From assembly GCF_025152745.1 (NCBI RefSeq), contig NZ_CP104040.1, positions 2,976,001-3,040,000 on the forward strand: 64,000 nucleotides of DNA, in the 5' to 3' direction. The position numbers and the translations under genes were made by a program. The notes below the pieces were generated by a model. It ran no database searches, was not told where the DNA came from, and worked only from the letters and a program-made list of their open reading frames with translations. Positions 1-10,172 of this stretch are shown here, in pieces. The stretch comes from Rhizobium sp. WSM4643 (GTDB lineage Bacteria > Pseudomonadota > Alphaproteobacteria > Rhizobiales > Rhizobiaceae). Positions within the stretch are counted from its first letter, which is position 1. Each line of letters starts with the position of its first letter.

Positions 1-740
1 GCATGCCAGTCGGGCTTCCGGAACCGCACGAAGATCTCGTAGCGTCGCGTCTCTTCCCGCCGCTGCACGAAAGCCAGGATGAACAGGAAGCCGGCCGTCT
101 GCACGGCGACCGAAACGATTGCAGCACCTTCGAGCCCCATCGCCGGAAAGCCGAAATGGCCGAGCACGAGCATATAGGCGAAGATCGCGTTCATCACCAG
201 CGTGGCGATGGTGACGTTGAGGATGATGCCCGCCTTGCCGATGGCGCTCACCAGGGCGCGCATGACATTGAAAAGCAGTGCCGGCAACACGCCGAACTGG
301 CCGATCATGATGTAGCCGTGAGCGAGCTTGGCCACCTCGGGCTTCTGCTGTGCCAAGAGAAGGATCTGCTCCGAGTTGAAGAAGGCCGGCTGCATGATGA
401 CCCAGTATGCGATCACCACCCACAGACCCATGCGCAGCGACCGGCGCACCGAGACGAGGTCGCCGCGGCCATAGGCCTGTGCCACCATCGGAATGACGGC
501 GATGGCAAAGCCCGAGCCGAAGATCAGGATCGTGAACAGGAACTGTGCCGCAAGCACCATTGCCGCCAGATGCTCGGCGCCGAGGCGGCCGACGATCATC
601 ACGTCGGTGGTGTTGATGCCGAGCTGGGCAAGCTGCGCGCCGATCAGCGGAACGCCGAGCGCCAGCGTGGCGCGGAAATGTGCGCCCCAACGATTATCGG
701 TTGTCGGCGCAAGCCTGCGCGCGTCGATCGGCGTGTCCAT
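1..740 (-). CDS. MATE family multidrug efflux protein (5' part, cut by window edge)
   Basis: The reading frame starts at the ATG at 740 and runs off the left edge without a stop, giving about 246 residues of a family that is usually 440-470 long. The protein begins MDTPIDARRL and contains repeated hydrophobic segments (for example LALGVPLIGAQLAQLGI and LIFGSGFAIAVIPMVAQAYG), with the MATE-style early motif around 'NTTDVMIVGRLG'. The family exports cationic drugs and metabolites across the inner membrane using a Na+ or H+ gradient. The Tet-type exporter at 883-2127 is on the same strand just upstream; whether they share a transcript is not clear. The family call is firm, the substrate unknown. 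Confidence 0.85.
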   Translation of the reverse strand, partial: MDTPIDARRLAPTTDNRWGAHFRATLALGVPLIGAQLAQLGINTTDVMIVGRLGAEHLAAMVLAAQFLFTILIFGSGFAIAVIPMVAQAYGRGDLVSVRRSLRMGLWVVIAYWVIMQPAFFNSEQILLLAQQKPEVAKLAHGYIMIGQFGVLPALLFNVMRALVSAIGKAGIILNVTIATLVMNAIFAYMLVLGHFGFPAMGLEGAAIVSVAVQTAGFLFILAFVQRREETRRYEIFVRFRKPDWH

Positions 741-882
741 GACACCAGTCCTGTGATTGAAATATGTGTCGCCGCAACTTGCGGCGAAATACCATCCGGG
801 CTTAGATCAAAGCCCTGCAAAGAACTACCCCAAATGAGGCAGATGATGAAAAATTCATCATCGCATCACCATTTCTGATCGG

Positions 883-2127
883 TCAGCCCGTGGCTTCCAG
901 CGCCTCGGCCGGCTCCCTCACCCGAACCCTTGTGAGGAATACCCCGGCGGCCAGAAGGATGAGCACGGCGGCCGTGAGATACGGCGCGCCGGCAAAAGTG
1001 ACAGGCGCCTCGGGCCGCGTGAAGTAGGAAAACATCAGCGTGAAGATCAGTGGCCCGACAATGGTGGTGATGCTGCTGAGACTGGTCAGCGCGCCCTGCA
1101 GCTCGCCCTGCGCCGACGGCGGCACCATGCCGGCGGCGATGCTGCGCAGCGGCGGGTCGGCGACGTTTTCGATGACGGTCGCGACGATGACAACGTAAAC
1201 CACCCAGCCCTCCCAGGCGAAGGCATAGCCGGTCAATCCTGCAGCTGAAAAGCAGAGGCCGAGAAGAGCGGTCTTCCACTCGCCGAGCACCGGCACGATC
1301 CGCGGCAGAACCAGCCCCATGACGGTCGCGGCGCCGATGCCGTAAATGCCGAGCGACAGGCCGATCTGTCCCTCGCTCCAACCGTAGCGATAGGTTGAGA
1401 CGAACGACCAGACCGAGGGATAGACGGCATGCGCCAGGAAGAATAGGAACATGACGAGGCTGACCCAGCCGATGCCGGGATAATGGCGCATCTGGCGCAA
1501 CGCGCCGAGCGGATTGGCGCGTTTCCATTCGAACCGGCGGCGGTTCTTCGCCTCCAGCGTTTCGGGCAAAAGGAAGCAGGCGGCGATGAAATTGACAAGC
1601 GACAGCGCAGCCGCGCCGAGGAATGGCACACGGGGGCCGAATTCGCCGAGGACACCGCCAACGACGGGGCCGATGGTGAAGCCGACGCCGAAGGCGATGC
1701 CGATCAGCCCGAAATTCTTCGCCCGGTTCTCCTCCGTGCTGATGTCGGCGATATAGGCCGAGCAGGTGGCGAAGCTGCCGCCGCTGATGCCGGCAAGCAC
1801 GCGGCCGACGAACAGCATCCAGAAACTGGTGGCGATGCCGCAGATGAAATTGTCGATCGCGAAGGTCAGCACCGAAAGCAAAAGGATCGGCCGGCGGCCG
1901 AAACGGTCGGACAGGTTTCCGAGCAGCGGCGCGAACAGGAATTGCATGCCGGCATAGACGAGCATCAGCCACCCGCCGTCGATCGCCGCATCGCTGACGC
2001 TGCCGCCGGTCAGTTGCTCCAGATAGGCGGGCAGCACCGGCATGATGATGGCGATGCCGATAATGTCGAGGAAAAGGATGATGAAGACCAGGAAAAGGCC
2101 GCGGCGAACAAATTTCGGGTCAAGCAT
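883..2127 (-). CDS. MFS transporter, TetA/TCR-like drug:H+ antiporter
   Basis: A 414-residue inner-membrane protein with about 12 hydrophobic segments. The loop between the second and third segments carries the MFS signature 'GNLSDRFGRRPILLL', and 'GRVLAGISGG' and 'GFTIGPVVGG' match the motif C region typical of antiporters. The first segment 'FLDIIGIAIIMPVLPAYL' is characteristic of the TetA group. Length fits the family. Export of a drug or toxic metabolite is inferred from the family; there is no TetR-type repressor next to it, so tetracycline specificity should not be assumed. The ATG at 2127 is the first in frame. Confidence 0.85.
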   Translation of the reverse strand: MLDPKFVRRGLFLVFIILFLDIIGIAIIMPVLPAYLEQLTGGSVSDAAIDGGWLMLVYAGMQFLFAPLLGNLSDRFGRRPILLLSVLTFAIDNFICGIATSFWMLFVGRVLAGISGGSFATCSAYIADISTEENRAKNFGLIGIAFGVGFTIGPVVGGVLGEFGPRVPFLGAAALSLVNFIAACFLLPETLEAKNRRRFEWKRANPLGALRQMRHYPGIGWVSLVMFLFFLAHAVYPSVWSFVSTYRYGWSEGQIGLSLGIYGIGAATVMGLVLPRIVPVLGEWKTALLGLCFSAAGLTGYAFAWEGWVVYVVIVATVIENVADPPLRSIAAGMVPPSAQGELQGALTSLSSITTIVGPLIFTLMFSYFTRPEAPVTFAGAPYLTAAVLILLAAGVFLTRVRVREPAEALEATG

Positions 2128-2524
2128 GAGGCATCTCTACAGCGGTTGGTCCTGAAAAGACGATCTCGTCGCCGAGAAAGTGACATAGCTCAGAAAAGAA
2201 ACCGAAACAATCCGTGAACATTTCAAAGCTTTTGATAATGCTGTACGGGAATTTATGAGAGATCTCAACCGGAGGGCGCGCGCTGCCGTTCCAGCTTCAG
2301 AAAATCGAGAGCCGCCCAGCGGATCGTCGGGCAACGCGTTCTCTTGCAATCGCCGCGACGGCATCCAGATCACAAGAGAGACCGGTCATTGTGCATTCCC
2401 CCGCACAGCCTGTTTGATACTCTCCGATTATCGCCCGAATGCGAAAGCGGTAGAACGGCAGCATCGATGACGACGCCCGGCGCGGATATGCGATCGCGCC
2501 GCGGCGCAGAAGATGGAGAAGACA
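2128..2524. other. Intergenic stretch with no supported gene
   Basis: About 400 bases lie between the divergent exporter and aldo/keto reductase genes. Short open frames exist on both strands but none has a convincing start signal and recognisable protein together. It should hold the promoters for both flanking genes; I cannot place them with confidence. Confidence 0.4.
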
Positions 2525-3520
2525 ATGCAGACCTATCGTTTGGGAAAGACCGGACCCGATGTCTCGGCCATCGGTCTCGGCTGCATGGGCATGTCGGGCA
2601 TGTACGGCCCGTCCGATCGCGCAGAAAGCATCGCGACGATCCATGCCGCCCTCGATGCCGGCATCAACCTGCTCGACACCGGCGATTTCTACGGCATGGG
2701 CCATAACGAAATGCTAATCGGCGAGGCATTGAAGGGCCGCAGGCGCGAAAACGCCGTCATCAGCGTCAAGTTCGGCGGCTTGCGCGATCCCGTCGGCGGC
2801 TGGAACGGCATTGACGCCCGCCCGGTCGCGGTGAAAAACTTCCTCAGCTATACGCTGCAGCGCCTCGGCGTCGACTATATCGACATCTATCGTCCTGCCC
2901 GCCTCGATCCGAACGTGCCGATCGAAGACACGGTCGGTGCCATCGCCGACATGGTCAAGGCGGGTTATGTCAGGCATATCGGCTTGTCGGAAGTCGGCGC
3001 CGATACCATCCGTCGCGCCGCCGCTGTCGCCCCGATCGTCGACCTGCAGATCGAGTATTCGCTGATCTCGCGCGGCATTGAGGAGAAGATCCTGCCGACG
3101 ACACGCGAACTCGGCATCTCGATCACCGCTTACGGCGTGCTCTCGCGCGGCCTGATCAGCGGCCACTGGCAAAAGGGCCACGGTGGGACGGCCGGCGATT
3201 TCCGCGCCTACAGCCCGCGCTTCCAGGAAGGGAATATCGAGCAGAACCTCGCTCTGGTGGAGAAGCTGCGTGAGATTGCCGAGGCAAAGAGCGTCTCTGT
3301 CGCCCAGATCGCCATCGCCTGGGTTGCCGCCAAGGGCAAGGATATCGTCCCGATCATCGGCGCTCGCCGCCGCGATCGATTGACGGAGGCGCTCGGCTCA
3401 CGCGCCGTCGATCTTTCACCGCAAGATTTCGCCATCATCGAACGCGCCGTGCCGAAAGATGCGGCCGCGGGTGGGCGTTATCCCGAACACATGCTGCAGC
3501 ATATGGACAGCGAGATATAA
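2525..3520 (+). CDS. Aldo/keto reductase family oxidoreductase
   Basis: A 331-residue TIM-barrel NADPH-dependent oxidoreductase. It opens 'MQTYRLGKTGPDVSAIGLGCMGMSG', shows the Asp-Tyr part of the active site in 'LLDTGDFYG' and the Lys in 'SVKFGG', and ends with cofactor-binding elements around 'VPIIGARRRDRL'. At the place where most family members have the catalytic His, this protein reads 'IDIYRPARLDP', so the tetrad is incomplete. I chose the ATG at 2525 because GGAG at 2515-2518 sits six bases upstream; an ATG at 2513 would add four residues. Substrate unknown. Divergent from the TetA-like exporter. Confidence 0.85.
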   Translation: MQTYRLGKTGPDVSAIGLGCMGMSGMYGPSDRAESIATIHAALDAGINLLDTGDFYGMGHNEMLIGEALKGRRRENAVISVKFGGLRDPVGGWNGIDARPVAVKNFLSYTLQRLGVDYIDIYRPARLDPNVPIEDTVGAIADMVKAGYVRHIGLSEVGADTIRRAAAVAPIVDLQIEYSLISRGIEEKILPTTRELGISITAYGVLSRGLISGHWQKGHGGTAGDFRAYSPRFQEGNIEQNLALVEKLREIAEAKSVSVAQIAIAWVAAKGKDIVPIIGARRRDRLTEALGSRAVDLSPQDFAIIERAVPKDAAAGGRYPEHMLQHMDSEI

Positions 3521-3576
3521 GGACGGATCGGGAGGGCCGCGATGAGTGTTGTGCCATGCGCCCTTCCTCTCCACTC

Positions 3577-4497
3577 CTAAATCGGCCCGGAGAACGTATC
3601 GCAGGCCGACAACTGGCCGCTGTCGAAGCCACGCTTGAACCATCTGACGCGCTGCTCCGAGGTGCCGTGGTTGAAGCTTTCCGGGACGACGTAACCCTGT
3701 GACCGCTTCTGCAGCGTATCGTCGCCGATCTGCTGGGCGGCGTTCAGCGCCTCCTCCAAGTCGCCGGACTCCAGCAGGCCCTTCTGCTGGGTATATTTGC
3801 CCCAGATGCCGGCGAAGCAGTCGGCCTGCAGCTCGACGCGCACGGACATCTTGTTGGCCTCGGCCTCGCTCATGCGCTGGCGGGCCTGGTTGAACTTCGG
3901 CAGGATGCCGAGCAAGTTCTGCACGTGATGGCCGACCTCGTGGGCAACGACATAGGCCTCGGCAAAATCGCCCGACGCGCCGAACCGGTCGGAAAGCTCC
4001 CGGAAGAACTCGGTGTCGAGATAGACCTTGTGGTCGCTCGGGCAGTAGAACGGACCTGTTGCCGCCGATGCCGAGCCGCAGGCCGAAGCCGTCGAGCCCG
4101 AGAACAGCACGAGGCGTGGCTCCTCGTAATTCTGGCCCTGCGCCTGGAAAATGCCCTGCCAGGTATCTTCGGTCTCGGCAAGAACGGTGCGCATGAAGGC
4201 GGTCATCTCGTCATTGGCAGGCGTGCGCGTGCCGCCGGACTGGCTCTGCTCGTAGCCGGGACCGCTCGTCGTGCCGCCGGTATCGAGCACCTGCATCAGG
4301 TCGATACCCATCGCCTTGAAGATAAAATAGATGACGACGAGGAAGATGATCGTGCCGATGCTGAGGCCACCGCCGGCCCGGCGAACGCCGCCGCCGGAGG
4401 GGAAATTAAAGCCGCCGCCGCGGCCGAAACCGCCGCCGGTCGGATCGCCACGGCGATCCTCGATATTGTCGGACTGACGCCGGCCTCTCCATTCCAT
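3577..4497 (-). CDS. ypfJ: Neutral zinc metallopeptidase, YpfJ family
   Basis: A 306-residue protein beginning MEWRGRRQSDN. A glycine/arginine-rich N-terminus (residues 10-40) is followed by one membrane helix (IGTIIFLVVIYFIF) and a C-terminal zinc peptidase domain. The motif HEVGHH begins at about residue 186, the HExxH zinc site of the family. The domain organisation and length match the YpfJ / 'neutral zinc metallopeptidase' family, whose substrate is not known. An upstream in-frame ATG at 4530 exists, but the family usually starts at MxWRGR, so 4497 is preferred. It converges on the aldo/keto reductase; a 50-residue gene lies upstream on the same strand. Confidence 0.88.
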   Translation of the reverse strand: MEWRGRRQSDNIEDRRGDPTGGGFGRGGGFNFPSGGGVRRAGGGLSIGTIIFLVVIYFIFKAMGIDLMQVLDTGGTTSGPGYEQSQSGGTRTPANDEMTAFMRTVLAETEDTWQGIFQAQGQNYEEPRLVLFSGSTASACGSASAATGPFYCPSDHKVYLDTEFFRELSDRFGASGDFAEAYVVAHEVGHHVQNLLGILPKFNQARQRMSEAEANKMSVRVELQADCFAGIWGKYTQQKGLLESGDLEEALNAAQQIGDDTLQKRSQGYVVPESFNHGTSEQRVRWFKRGFDSGQLSACDTFSGPI

Positions 4498-4607
4498 CTT
4501 CGCTCTCCCCGGCAATGCCCCTGCTTGCACTCAAGCAATCTATATATCCGTCGGCGGCCGGAATTCCAGCGACTTCATTCGCACCGAAAACAAACGTCTC
4601 GGCGGCC

Positions 4608-4760
4608 TCACTTGTTCGTTGAGCGTGGTTGCGGTGGTCCTTTCTGTCCGGCGCCTTTGTGGGCGATGCCTGGCCACTTTCCCTCCTCTTGGCGCGCCAA
4701 CTCCTTATCCACTGTCTCCCGCGAGCCTTCTGCCGGTTCTTTGTCTTTAGGATCTACCAT
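4608..4760 (-). CDS. Small hydrophilic hypothetical protein (50 aa)
   Basis: A short frame from the ATG at 4760 to the TGA at 4608-4610, 50 codons. The product starts MVDPKDKEPAEGSRETVDKE and is strongly charged, with a Gly/Pro/Lys-rich end (KGAGQKGPPQPRSTNK). A good ribosome site, CTGGAGA, sits just upstream on the minus strand, which is the main reason to believe it. No membrane segment, signal peptide or known domain is visible. It lies about 110 bases upstream of the ypfJ gene in the same direction and could be co-transcribed. Function unknown; it might be disordered. Confidence 0.55.
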   Translation of the reverse strand: MVDPKDKEPAEGSRETVDKELARQEEGKWPGIAHKGAGQKGPPQPRSTNK

Positions 4761-4901
4761 CACAGTCTCCAGTTTTTTCTCAGCCGCGAACTTTTACGGG
4801 CATGATATTGTTCCCGTAAATCAGCGGGCAGACCCGCATGATTGAACATTTCACCCACGGACGCACCACTGGATCTCTTCCTGTGACAGGATCATGGTTG
4901 A

Positions 4902-5006
4902 GCCGCCGAATCCAGACGGATCGGACTTGAGGAAGCGCCCGACGCCCTCACCAATCCGGCGGGTGACGGCGAAATCCAGGTGCTGGTCGTGTCTGACGAG
5001 AAGTAG
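4902..5006 (+). pseudogene. Possible C-terminal remnant of a lost gene
   Basis: Directly after an in-frame TGA, 34 sense codons run to TAG at 5004-5006 and read like a real protein end ('GLEEAPDALTNPAGDGEIQ' then 'VLVVSDEK'), with acidic and hydrophobic alternation and high GC at third positions. There is no start codon. The pattern resembles the tail of medium-chain dehydrogenases, but that is only a guess from a short segment. It may be chance. Confidence 0.2.
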
Positions 5007-5176
5007 CCCTTCGCGCCGTGTTGGATTCGTGTCGATTCCGCGATTTATGGGGTTCCGTTTGCAAATACATTTGCCTATAAGCCGCTTCTAGCCTGAAAAG
5101 ACCCAGCATGCGCGACCCGACCCGGTGATCTCCCACCCTGGCCGGCTTTCTGCGCAGCCAGAAAACGGAAGCACTC

Positions 5177-8100
5177 ATGCCGAAGCGCCAAGATATCAAA
5201 TCGATCCTCATCATCGGCGCGGGACCGATCGTCATCGGCCAGGCTTGCGAGTTCGACTATTCCGGCACCCAGGCCTGCAAGGCGCTGAAGGAGGAAGGCT
5301 ACCGCGTCATCCTCGTCAACTCCAACCCGGCGACGATCATGACCGATCCGGGCCTTGCCGACGCCACCTATGTCGAGCCGATCACCCCCGAAGTCGTCGC
5401 CAAGATCATCGCCAAGGAGCGCCCGGATGCGCTGCTGCCGACCATGGGCGGCCAGACGGCGCTGAACACCGCGCTTTCGCTGAAGCGCATGGGCGTGCTC
5501 GATCGCTACAATGTCGAGATGATCGGCGCCAAGCCCGCCGCCATCGACATGGCCGAGGACCGCGCGCTGTTCCGCGAGGCGATGGCCCGTATCGGGCTGG
5601 AAACCCCGCGCTCCATGCTGGCGAACGCCACCGACATCAAGGACCTCGACCGCAAGACGCACGAGGCCGAGCGCATCAAGCTGCGTGAAAGCCTTTCCGG
5701 CCCCGCCCTCGACACGGCACTGGACGAGCTGGAAAACCAGTGGAACCTCGGCGAGAGCGACCGCAAGCAGCGTTACATGAGCCATGCCATGGCGATTGCT
5801 GCCCAGGCGATCGATCATGTCGGCCTGCCCGCCATCATCCGCCCTTCCTTCACGCTCGGCGGCACCGGCGGCGGCATCGCCTACAATCGCTCGGAATTCT
5901 TCGAGATTGTCGGCGGTGGTCTCGATGCCTCGCCGACCACCGAAGTGCTGGTCGAGGAATCGGTGCTCGGCTGGAAGGAATATGAAATGGAGGTCGTCCG
6001 CGACAAGGCGGACAACTGCATCATCATCTGCTCGATCGAAAACATCGACCCGATGGGCGTCCATACCGGCGATTCGATCACCGTCGCGCCGGCGCTGACG
6101 CTGACCGACAAGGAATACCAGATCATGCGCAACGCCTCGATCGCGGTGCTACGCGAGATCGGGGTCGAGACCGGCGGCTCGAACGTCCAGTTCGCCGTCA
6201 ATCCGAAAGACGGCCGTCTCGTCGTCATCGAAATGAACCCGCGCGTTTCGCGCTCGTCGGCGCTCGCCTCCAAGGCCACCGGCTTCCCGATCGCCAAGAT
6301 CGCCGCCAAGCTCGCGATCGGCTATACGCTCGACGAACTGGAAAACGACATCACCGGCGGCGCAACGCCTGCCTCCTTCGAACCGTCGATCGACTACGTC
6401 GTCACCAAGATCCCACGTTTCGCCTTCGAGAAATTCCCCGGCGCCTCGCCGGTGCTGACGACCGCGATGAAGTCGGTCGGCGAAGTCATGGCAATCGGCC
6501 GCACCTTCGCCGAATCGCTGCAGAAGGCGCTGCGTGGCTTGGAAACCGGCCTGACCGGCCTCGACGAAATCGAGATCCCCGGCTTTGAAGAGGGCGAATC
6601 CAGCCAGAACGCCATCCGCGCTGCAATCGGCACACCGACGCCCGATCGGCTCCGCATGGTCGCCCAGGCGCTGCGCCAGGGCATGAGCGAAGCCGAAGTC
6701 CACGAAGGCTGCAAGATCGACCCCTGGTTCATCGCCGAGCTGAAGGCGATCGTCGAGATGGAGGCCCGTATTCGCGAGCAGGGCCTGCCGCAGGATGCCG
6801 CCAACCTGCGCATGCTGAAGGCCATGGGCTTTTCCGACGCGCGCCTGGCGACGCTGACCGGCAAGCGCCCGAAGGAAGTCGCCGAATTCCGCAACAGCCT
6901 GAACGTCCGCCCCGTCTTCAAGCGCATCGACACCTGTGCGGCCGAATTCGCCTCGCCGACGGCCTACATGTATTCGACCTACGAGACGCCCTTCGTCGGC
7001 GCCGCCCGCTCGGAGGCCGAGATTTCCGACCGCAAGAAAGTCGTCATCCTCGGCGGCGGCCCGAACCGCATCGGTCAGGGCATCGAGTTCGATTATTGCT
7101 GCTGCCATGCCGCCTTCGCGTTGAAGGATGCGGGTTATGAAGCGATCATGATCAACTGCAACCCGGAAACCGTCTCGACCGACTACGACACGTCGGACCG
7201 CCTCTATTTCGAGCCGCTAACGGCCGAAGACGTGATCGAGATCCTGCGGGCAGAACAGGAAAAGGGTGAGGTCGTCGGCGTCATCGTCCAGTTCGGCGGC
7301 CAGACGCCGCTGAAGCTTGCCGAGGCGCTGGAAAAGAACGGCATCCCGATCCTCGGTACCGCGCCCGACATGATCGACCTTGCCGAGGACCGCGACCGCT
7401 TCCAGAAGCTGCTGATGAAGCTCGACCTCAACCAGCCGAACAACGGCATCGCCTATTCGGTCGAGCAGGCCCGCATGGTCGCCACCGAAATCGGCTTCCC
7501 GCTGGTCGTGCGTCCCTCTTACGTGCTCGGCGGCCGCGCCATGCAGATCCTGCATTCGGAAGGCCAGTTGCAGAGCTACCTGCTCGATACCGTGCCTGAA
7601 CTGGTACCTGAGGATATCAAGCAGCGCTATCCCAACGACAAGACCGGCCAGATCAACACCCTGCTCGGCAAGAACCCGCTGCTCTTCGACAGCTATCTCA
7701 GCAACGCCATCGAAGTCGATGTCGACTGCCTTTCAGACGGCACCGACGTCTATGTCGCCGGCATCATGGAGCACATCGAGGAAGCCGGCATCCATTCCGG
7801 CGACAGCGCCTGCTCGCTGCCGCCGCGCTCGCTGTCGGTCGAACTGCTCGACGAACTCGAACGCCAAGCCAAGGCTATGGCCAAGGCGCTCAATGTCGGC
7901 GGCCTGATGAACGTCCAGTTCGCCATCAAGGACGGCACCGTCTACGTTCTCGAAGTCAATCCGCGCGCCTCGCGCACCGTGCCCTTCGTCGCCAAGACCA
8001 TCGGCGCGCCGATCGCCAAGATCGCCGCCCGCGTCATGGCCGGCGAGAAACTCGACGCCACCTTCGCCGCCTATGGTGAAAAGCCCGATCCGCGCAAGCT

Positions 8101-8665
8101 GAAGCACATTGCCGTCAAGGAAGCCGTCTTCCCCTTCGCCCGCTTCCCCGGCGTCGACACGCTGCTCGGCCCGGAAATGCGCTCGACCGGCGAAGTCATC
8201 GGCCTCGATACCGATTTTGCGCTGGCCTTCGCCAAGTCGCAGCTTGGCGCCGGCGTCGAGCTCCCGCGTGACGGCACGGTCTTCGTCTCCGTGCGCGACG
8301 CCGACAAGCCGCGCGTTCTCCCGGCGATTCGCATCCTCGTCGAACAGGGATTCAAGGTGCTGGCGACCGGCGGCACCGCCCGCTTCCTCGCCGAAAACGG
8401 CATCACCGCCACCAAGATCAACAAGGTGCTGGAAGGCCGTCCGCACATCGAGGACGCGATCCGCAACCGCCAGGTCCAGCTCGTCATCAACACGACCGAT
8501 GGCAACAAGGCGATCTCGGACTCCAAGTCGTTGCGCCGTGCGACGCTGATGCAGAAGGTGCCTTATTACACGACGATGGCAGGCGCCGAGGCCGCCGCCC
8601 AAGCGATCAAGGCGCTGAAGGCCGGCAATCTGGAAGTGCGGCCGCTGCAAAGCTACTTCGCCTGA
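5177..8665 (+). CDS. carB: Carbamoyl-phosphate synthase large subunit
   Basis: A 1162-residue cytoplasmic enzyme that makes carbamoyl phosphate from bicarbonate, two ATP and the ammonia delivered by the small subunit CarA, feeding arginine and pyrimidine synthesis. It has the duplicated architecture of the family: the first half opens '[22 protein letters not shown]', the second '[21 protein letters not shown]', each followed by an ATP-grasp domain (for example '[16 protein letters not shown]' and '[14 protein letters not shown]'). An oligomerisation region separates them and an MGS-like allosteric domain with '[18 protein letters not shown]' is at the C-terminus. Its length is that of alphaproteobacterial CarB. 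carA is not in the window, as is usual in rhizobia where the two are unlinked. Confidence 0.98.
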   Translation: MPKRQDIKSILIIGAGPIVIGQACEFDYSGTQACKALKEEGYRVILVNSNPATIMTDPGLADATYVEPITPEVVAKIIAKERPDALLPTMGGQTALNTALSLKRMGVLDRYNVEMIGAKPAAIDMAEDRALFREAMARIGLETPRSMLANATDIKDLDRKTHEAERIKLRESLSGPALDTALDELENQWNLGESDRKQRYMSHAMAIAAQAIDHVGLPAIIRPSFTLGGTGGGIAYNRSEFFEIVGGGLDASPTTEVLVEESVLGWKEYEMEVVRDKADNCIIICSIENIDPMGVHTGDSITVAPALTLTDKEYQIMRNASIAVLREIGVETGGSNVQFAVNPKDGRLVVIEMNPRVSRSSALASKATGFPIAKIAAKLAIGYTLDELENDITGGATPASFEPSIDYVVTKIPRFAFEKFPGASPVLTTAMKSVGEVMAIGRTFAESLQKALRGLETGLTGLDEIEIPGFEEGESSQNAIRAAIGTPTPDRLRMVAQALRQGMSEAEVHEGCKIDPWFIAELKAIVEMEARIREQGLPQDAANLRMLKAMGFSDARLATLTGKRPKEVAEFRNSLNVRPVFKRIDTCAAEFASPTAYMYSTYETPFVGAARSEAEISDRKKVVILGGGPNRIGQGIEFDYCCCHAAFALKDAGYEAIMINCNPETVSTDYDTSDRLYFEPLTAEDVIEILRAEQEKGEVVGVIVQFGGQTPLKLAEALEKNGIPILGTAPDMIDLAEDRDRFQKLLMKLDLNQPNNGIAYSVEQARMVATEIGFPLVVRPSYVLGGRAMQILHSEGQLQSYLLDTVPELVPEDIKQRYPNDKTGQINTLLGKNPLLFDSYLSNAIEVDVDCLSDGTDVYVAGIMEHIEEAGIHSGDSACSLPPRSLSVELLDELERQAKAMAKALNVGGLMNVQFAIKDGTVYVLEVNPRASRTVPFVAKTIGAPIAKIAARVMAGEKLDATFAAYGEKPDPRKLKHIAVKEAVFPFARFPGVDTLLGPEMRSTGEVIGLDTDFALAFAKSQLGAGVELPRDGTVFVSVRDADKPRVLPAIRILVEQGFKVLATGGTARFLAENGITATKINKVLEGRPHIEDAIRNRQVQLVINTTDGNKAISDSKSLRRATLMQKVPYYTTMAGAEAAAQAIKALKAGNLEVRPLQSYFA

Positions 8666-8803
8666 GATCGGTCCACAGGCGGGCGCAGCGCGCGCGCCTG
8701 CTCCTGTCCCGAATTCGAATGAGAAACAAGGCGCGGCCTTCGCGCTTCGTCCGATGCACATCTTTCGCGATCATGTTAGCATTCCCGCAAACAGGGGGCG
8801 AGC

Positions 8804-10069
8804 ATGAGCAAGAATATCGTCATCCTCTTCGATGGCACGTCGAATGAGATTGCGGCGGACCGCACCAATATCCTCAGGCTTTTCGGCGTTCTGAAACGTT
8901 CGTCGACGCAAATCGTCTACTACGATCCCGGTGTCGGCACATTTGGCGCGGCCAATGCCTGGTCCAGGGCCTATCGCAAGAGCATCGAAGTCTGGGGCCT
9001 GGCGACCGGGTGGGGTCTCGACCAGAACGTCAAGGAAGCCTACCGCTTCATCGTCGACAATTATGAGCACGCGCCACGCGGCAGCGGTGAGGATAGCGAC
9101 CGCATCCATATCTTCGGCTTCAGCCGCGGCGCCTATGGCGCCCGGGTTCTCGCCGGCTTCATCCATGCGCTGGGCATCGTCAGCCGGCACCATGTCAATC
9201 TCATCGATTATGCCTACAGGACCTACAAGGGCATCTCCGACAACGAAGCGAAGGCCGGCGGCTTCGCCGGCGCGACCGACGATGATGCTCCATCGGCCTT
9301 TTCCAGCATGCGGCTCTATGAAAGGACGCTGAAGACCTACCGGCCGAAGATCAAACTGCTCGGGCTTTTCGATACCGTAGCCTCGGTGATCGAGATGGGC
9401 AAATGGCTGCCGCAGCTAAGGACCCTGCCCTTCACCAGGAAGAATCCGAGCGTCGAATGGGTGCGCCATGCCATGGCAATCGACGAGCGGCGGACGATGT
9501 TCAACCCGATGCCCTGGACGCCGGGGCAGGAATATTGGGGCGGGCCATTCCGGCCGAAGGAGCCGGTGCCGCAGAACGTCAAGGAAGTCTGGTTTGCCGG
9601 CGTCCACGGCGACGTCGGCGGCGGCTACCCGGAAAAGGAAAGCGGCATCATCAAGATCCCGCTCGAATGGATGATCAGTGAAACCAAGCAGACCGGCCTC
9701 GACTATATCGACCAGACGGTCAAGGCAGTCGTGCTCGGGAACAACAGCAGGCCGATCCAGAACTACGTGGCCCCGAACGCGCAAGCCAATCCGCACCATT
9801 CGATGACCGCCGGATGGCGGCTTCTCGAATATATTCCCCGCCGCGTGCCCGAAACCTCCTGGCGCAAGCGCGGCAACAGGGAAGGGATCTACCTGCCGCT
9901 CCAGGATCGCCGTTTCATTCCTGACGGTGCGGTCATCCACCAGTCGGTGATCGATCGCGGAAATCTGTCCCCGAACCTGCCGCGGCAGGGAAGCTTCACG
10001 ATAGAGCCATGGTCGGACCGCCCACCGGCCAAGGATGGGCCGGACCATCCGCCTCCTGCACAATTTTGA
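8804..10069 (+). CDS. DUF2235 alpha/beta-hydrolase-like protein
   Basis: A 421-residue protein with the DUF2235 pattern: 'IVILFDGTSNE' at the N-terminus, the nucleophile elbow 'GFSRGAYGAR' with the putative catalytic serine at about residue 107, 'LLGLFDTVASV' near the middle, and 'VWFAGVHGDVGGGY' bearing the likely Asp/His partners. In other bacteria this domain is found in Tle1-type phospholipase effectors of type VI secretion and in many uncharacterised cytoplasmic proteins. No signal peptide and no T6SS genes are nearby, so an effector role is not supported here. The C-terminus is proline-rich and likely disordered. It lies between carB and greA on the same strand. Confidence 0.82.
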   Translation: MSKNIVILFDGTSNEIAADRTNILRLFGVLKRSSTQIVYYDPGVGTFGAANAWSRAYRKSIEVWGLATGWGLDQNVKEAYRFIVDNYEHAPRGSGEDSDRIHIFGFSRGAYGARVLAGFIHALGIVSRHHVNLIDYAYRTYKGISDNEAKAGGFAGATDDDAPSAFSSMRLYERTLKTYRPKIKLLGLFDTVASVIEMGKWLPQLRTLPFTRKNPSVEWVRHAMAIDERRTMFNPMPWTPGQEYWGGPFRPKEPVPQNVKEVWFAGVHGDVGGGYPEKESGIIKIPLEWMISETKQTGLDYIDQTVKAVVLGNNSRPIQNYVAPNAQANPHHSMTAGWRLLEYIPRRVPETSWRKRGNREGIYLPLQDRRFIPDGAVIHQSVIDRGNLSPNLPRQGSFTIEPWSDRPPAKDGPDHPPPAQF

Positions 10070-10125
10070 GGCGCATCACCTGATGTTGGGGCGGGCCGCG
10101 TTTCTTTCATGCGAATTTTCTGGAA

Positions 10126-10157
10126 ATCGGCCTTGGCGATCTGCTATAAGCGTCCGA
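10126..10157 (+). promoter_or_regulatory. Candidate greA promoter
   Basis: TATAAG at 10145-10150 makes a plausible -10 box, with TGGAAA about 18 bases upstream as a weak -35. Transcription would start near 10157 and give a leader of about 98 bases. The boxes are only moderate matches; the assignment rests mostly on their position ahead of the leader hairpin. Confidence 0.35.
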
Positions 10158-10172
10158 CTAAGATTGTGGCAC

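Noticed and set aside
3..878. Long plus-strand open frame at the left edge
   Set aside because: It lies antisense to the MATE gene; the protein is His/Arg/Asp-rich without family features, an artefact of GC-rich codons.
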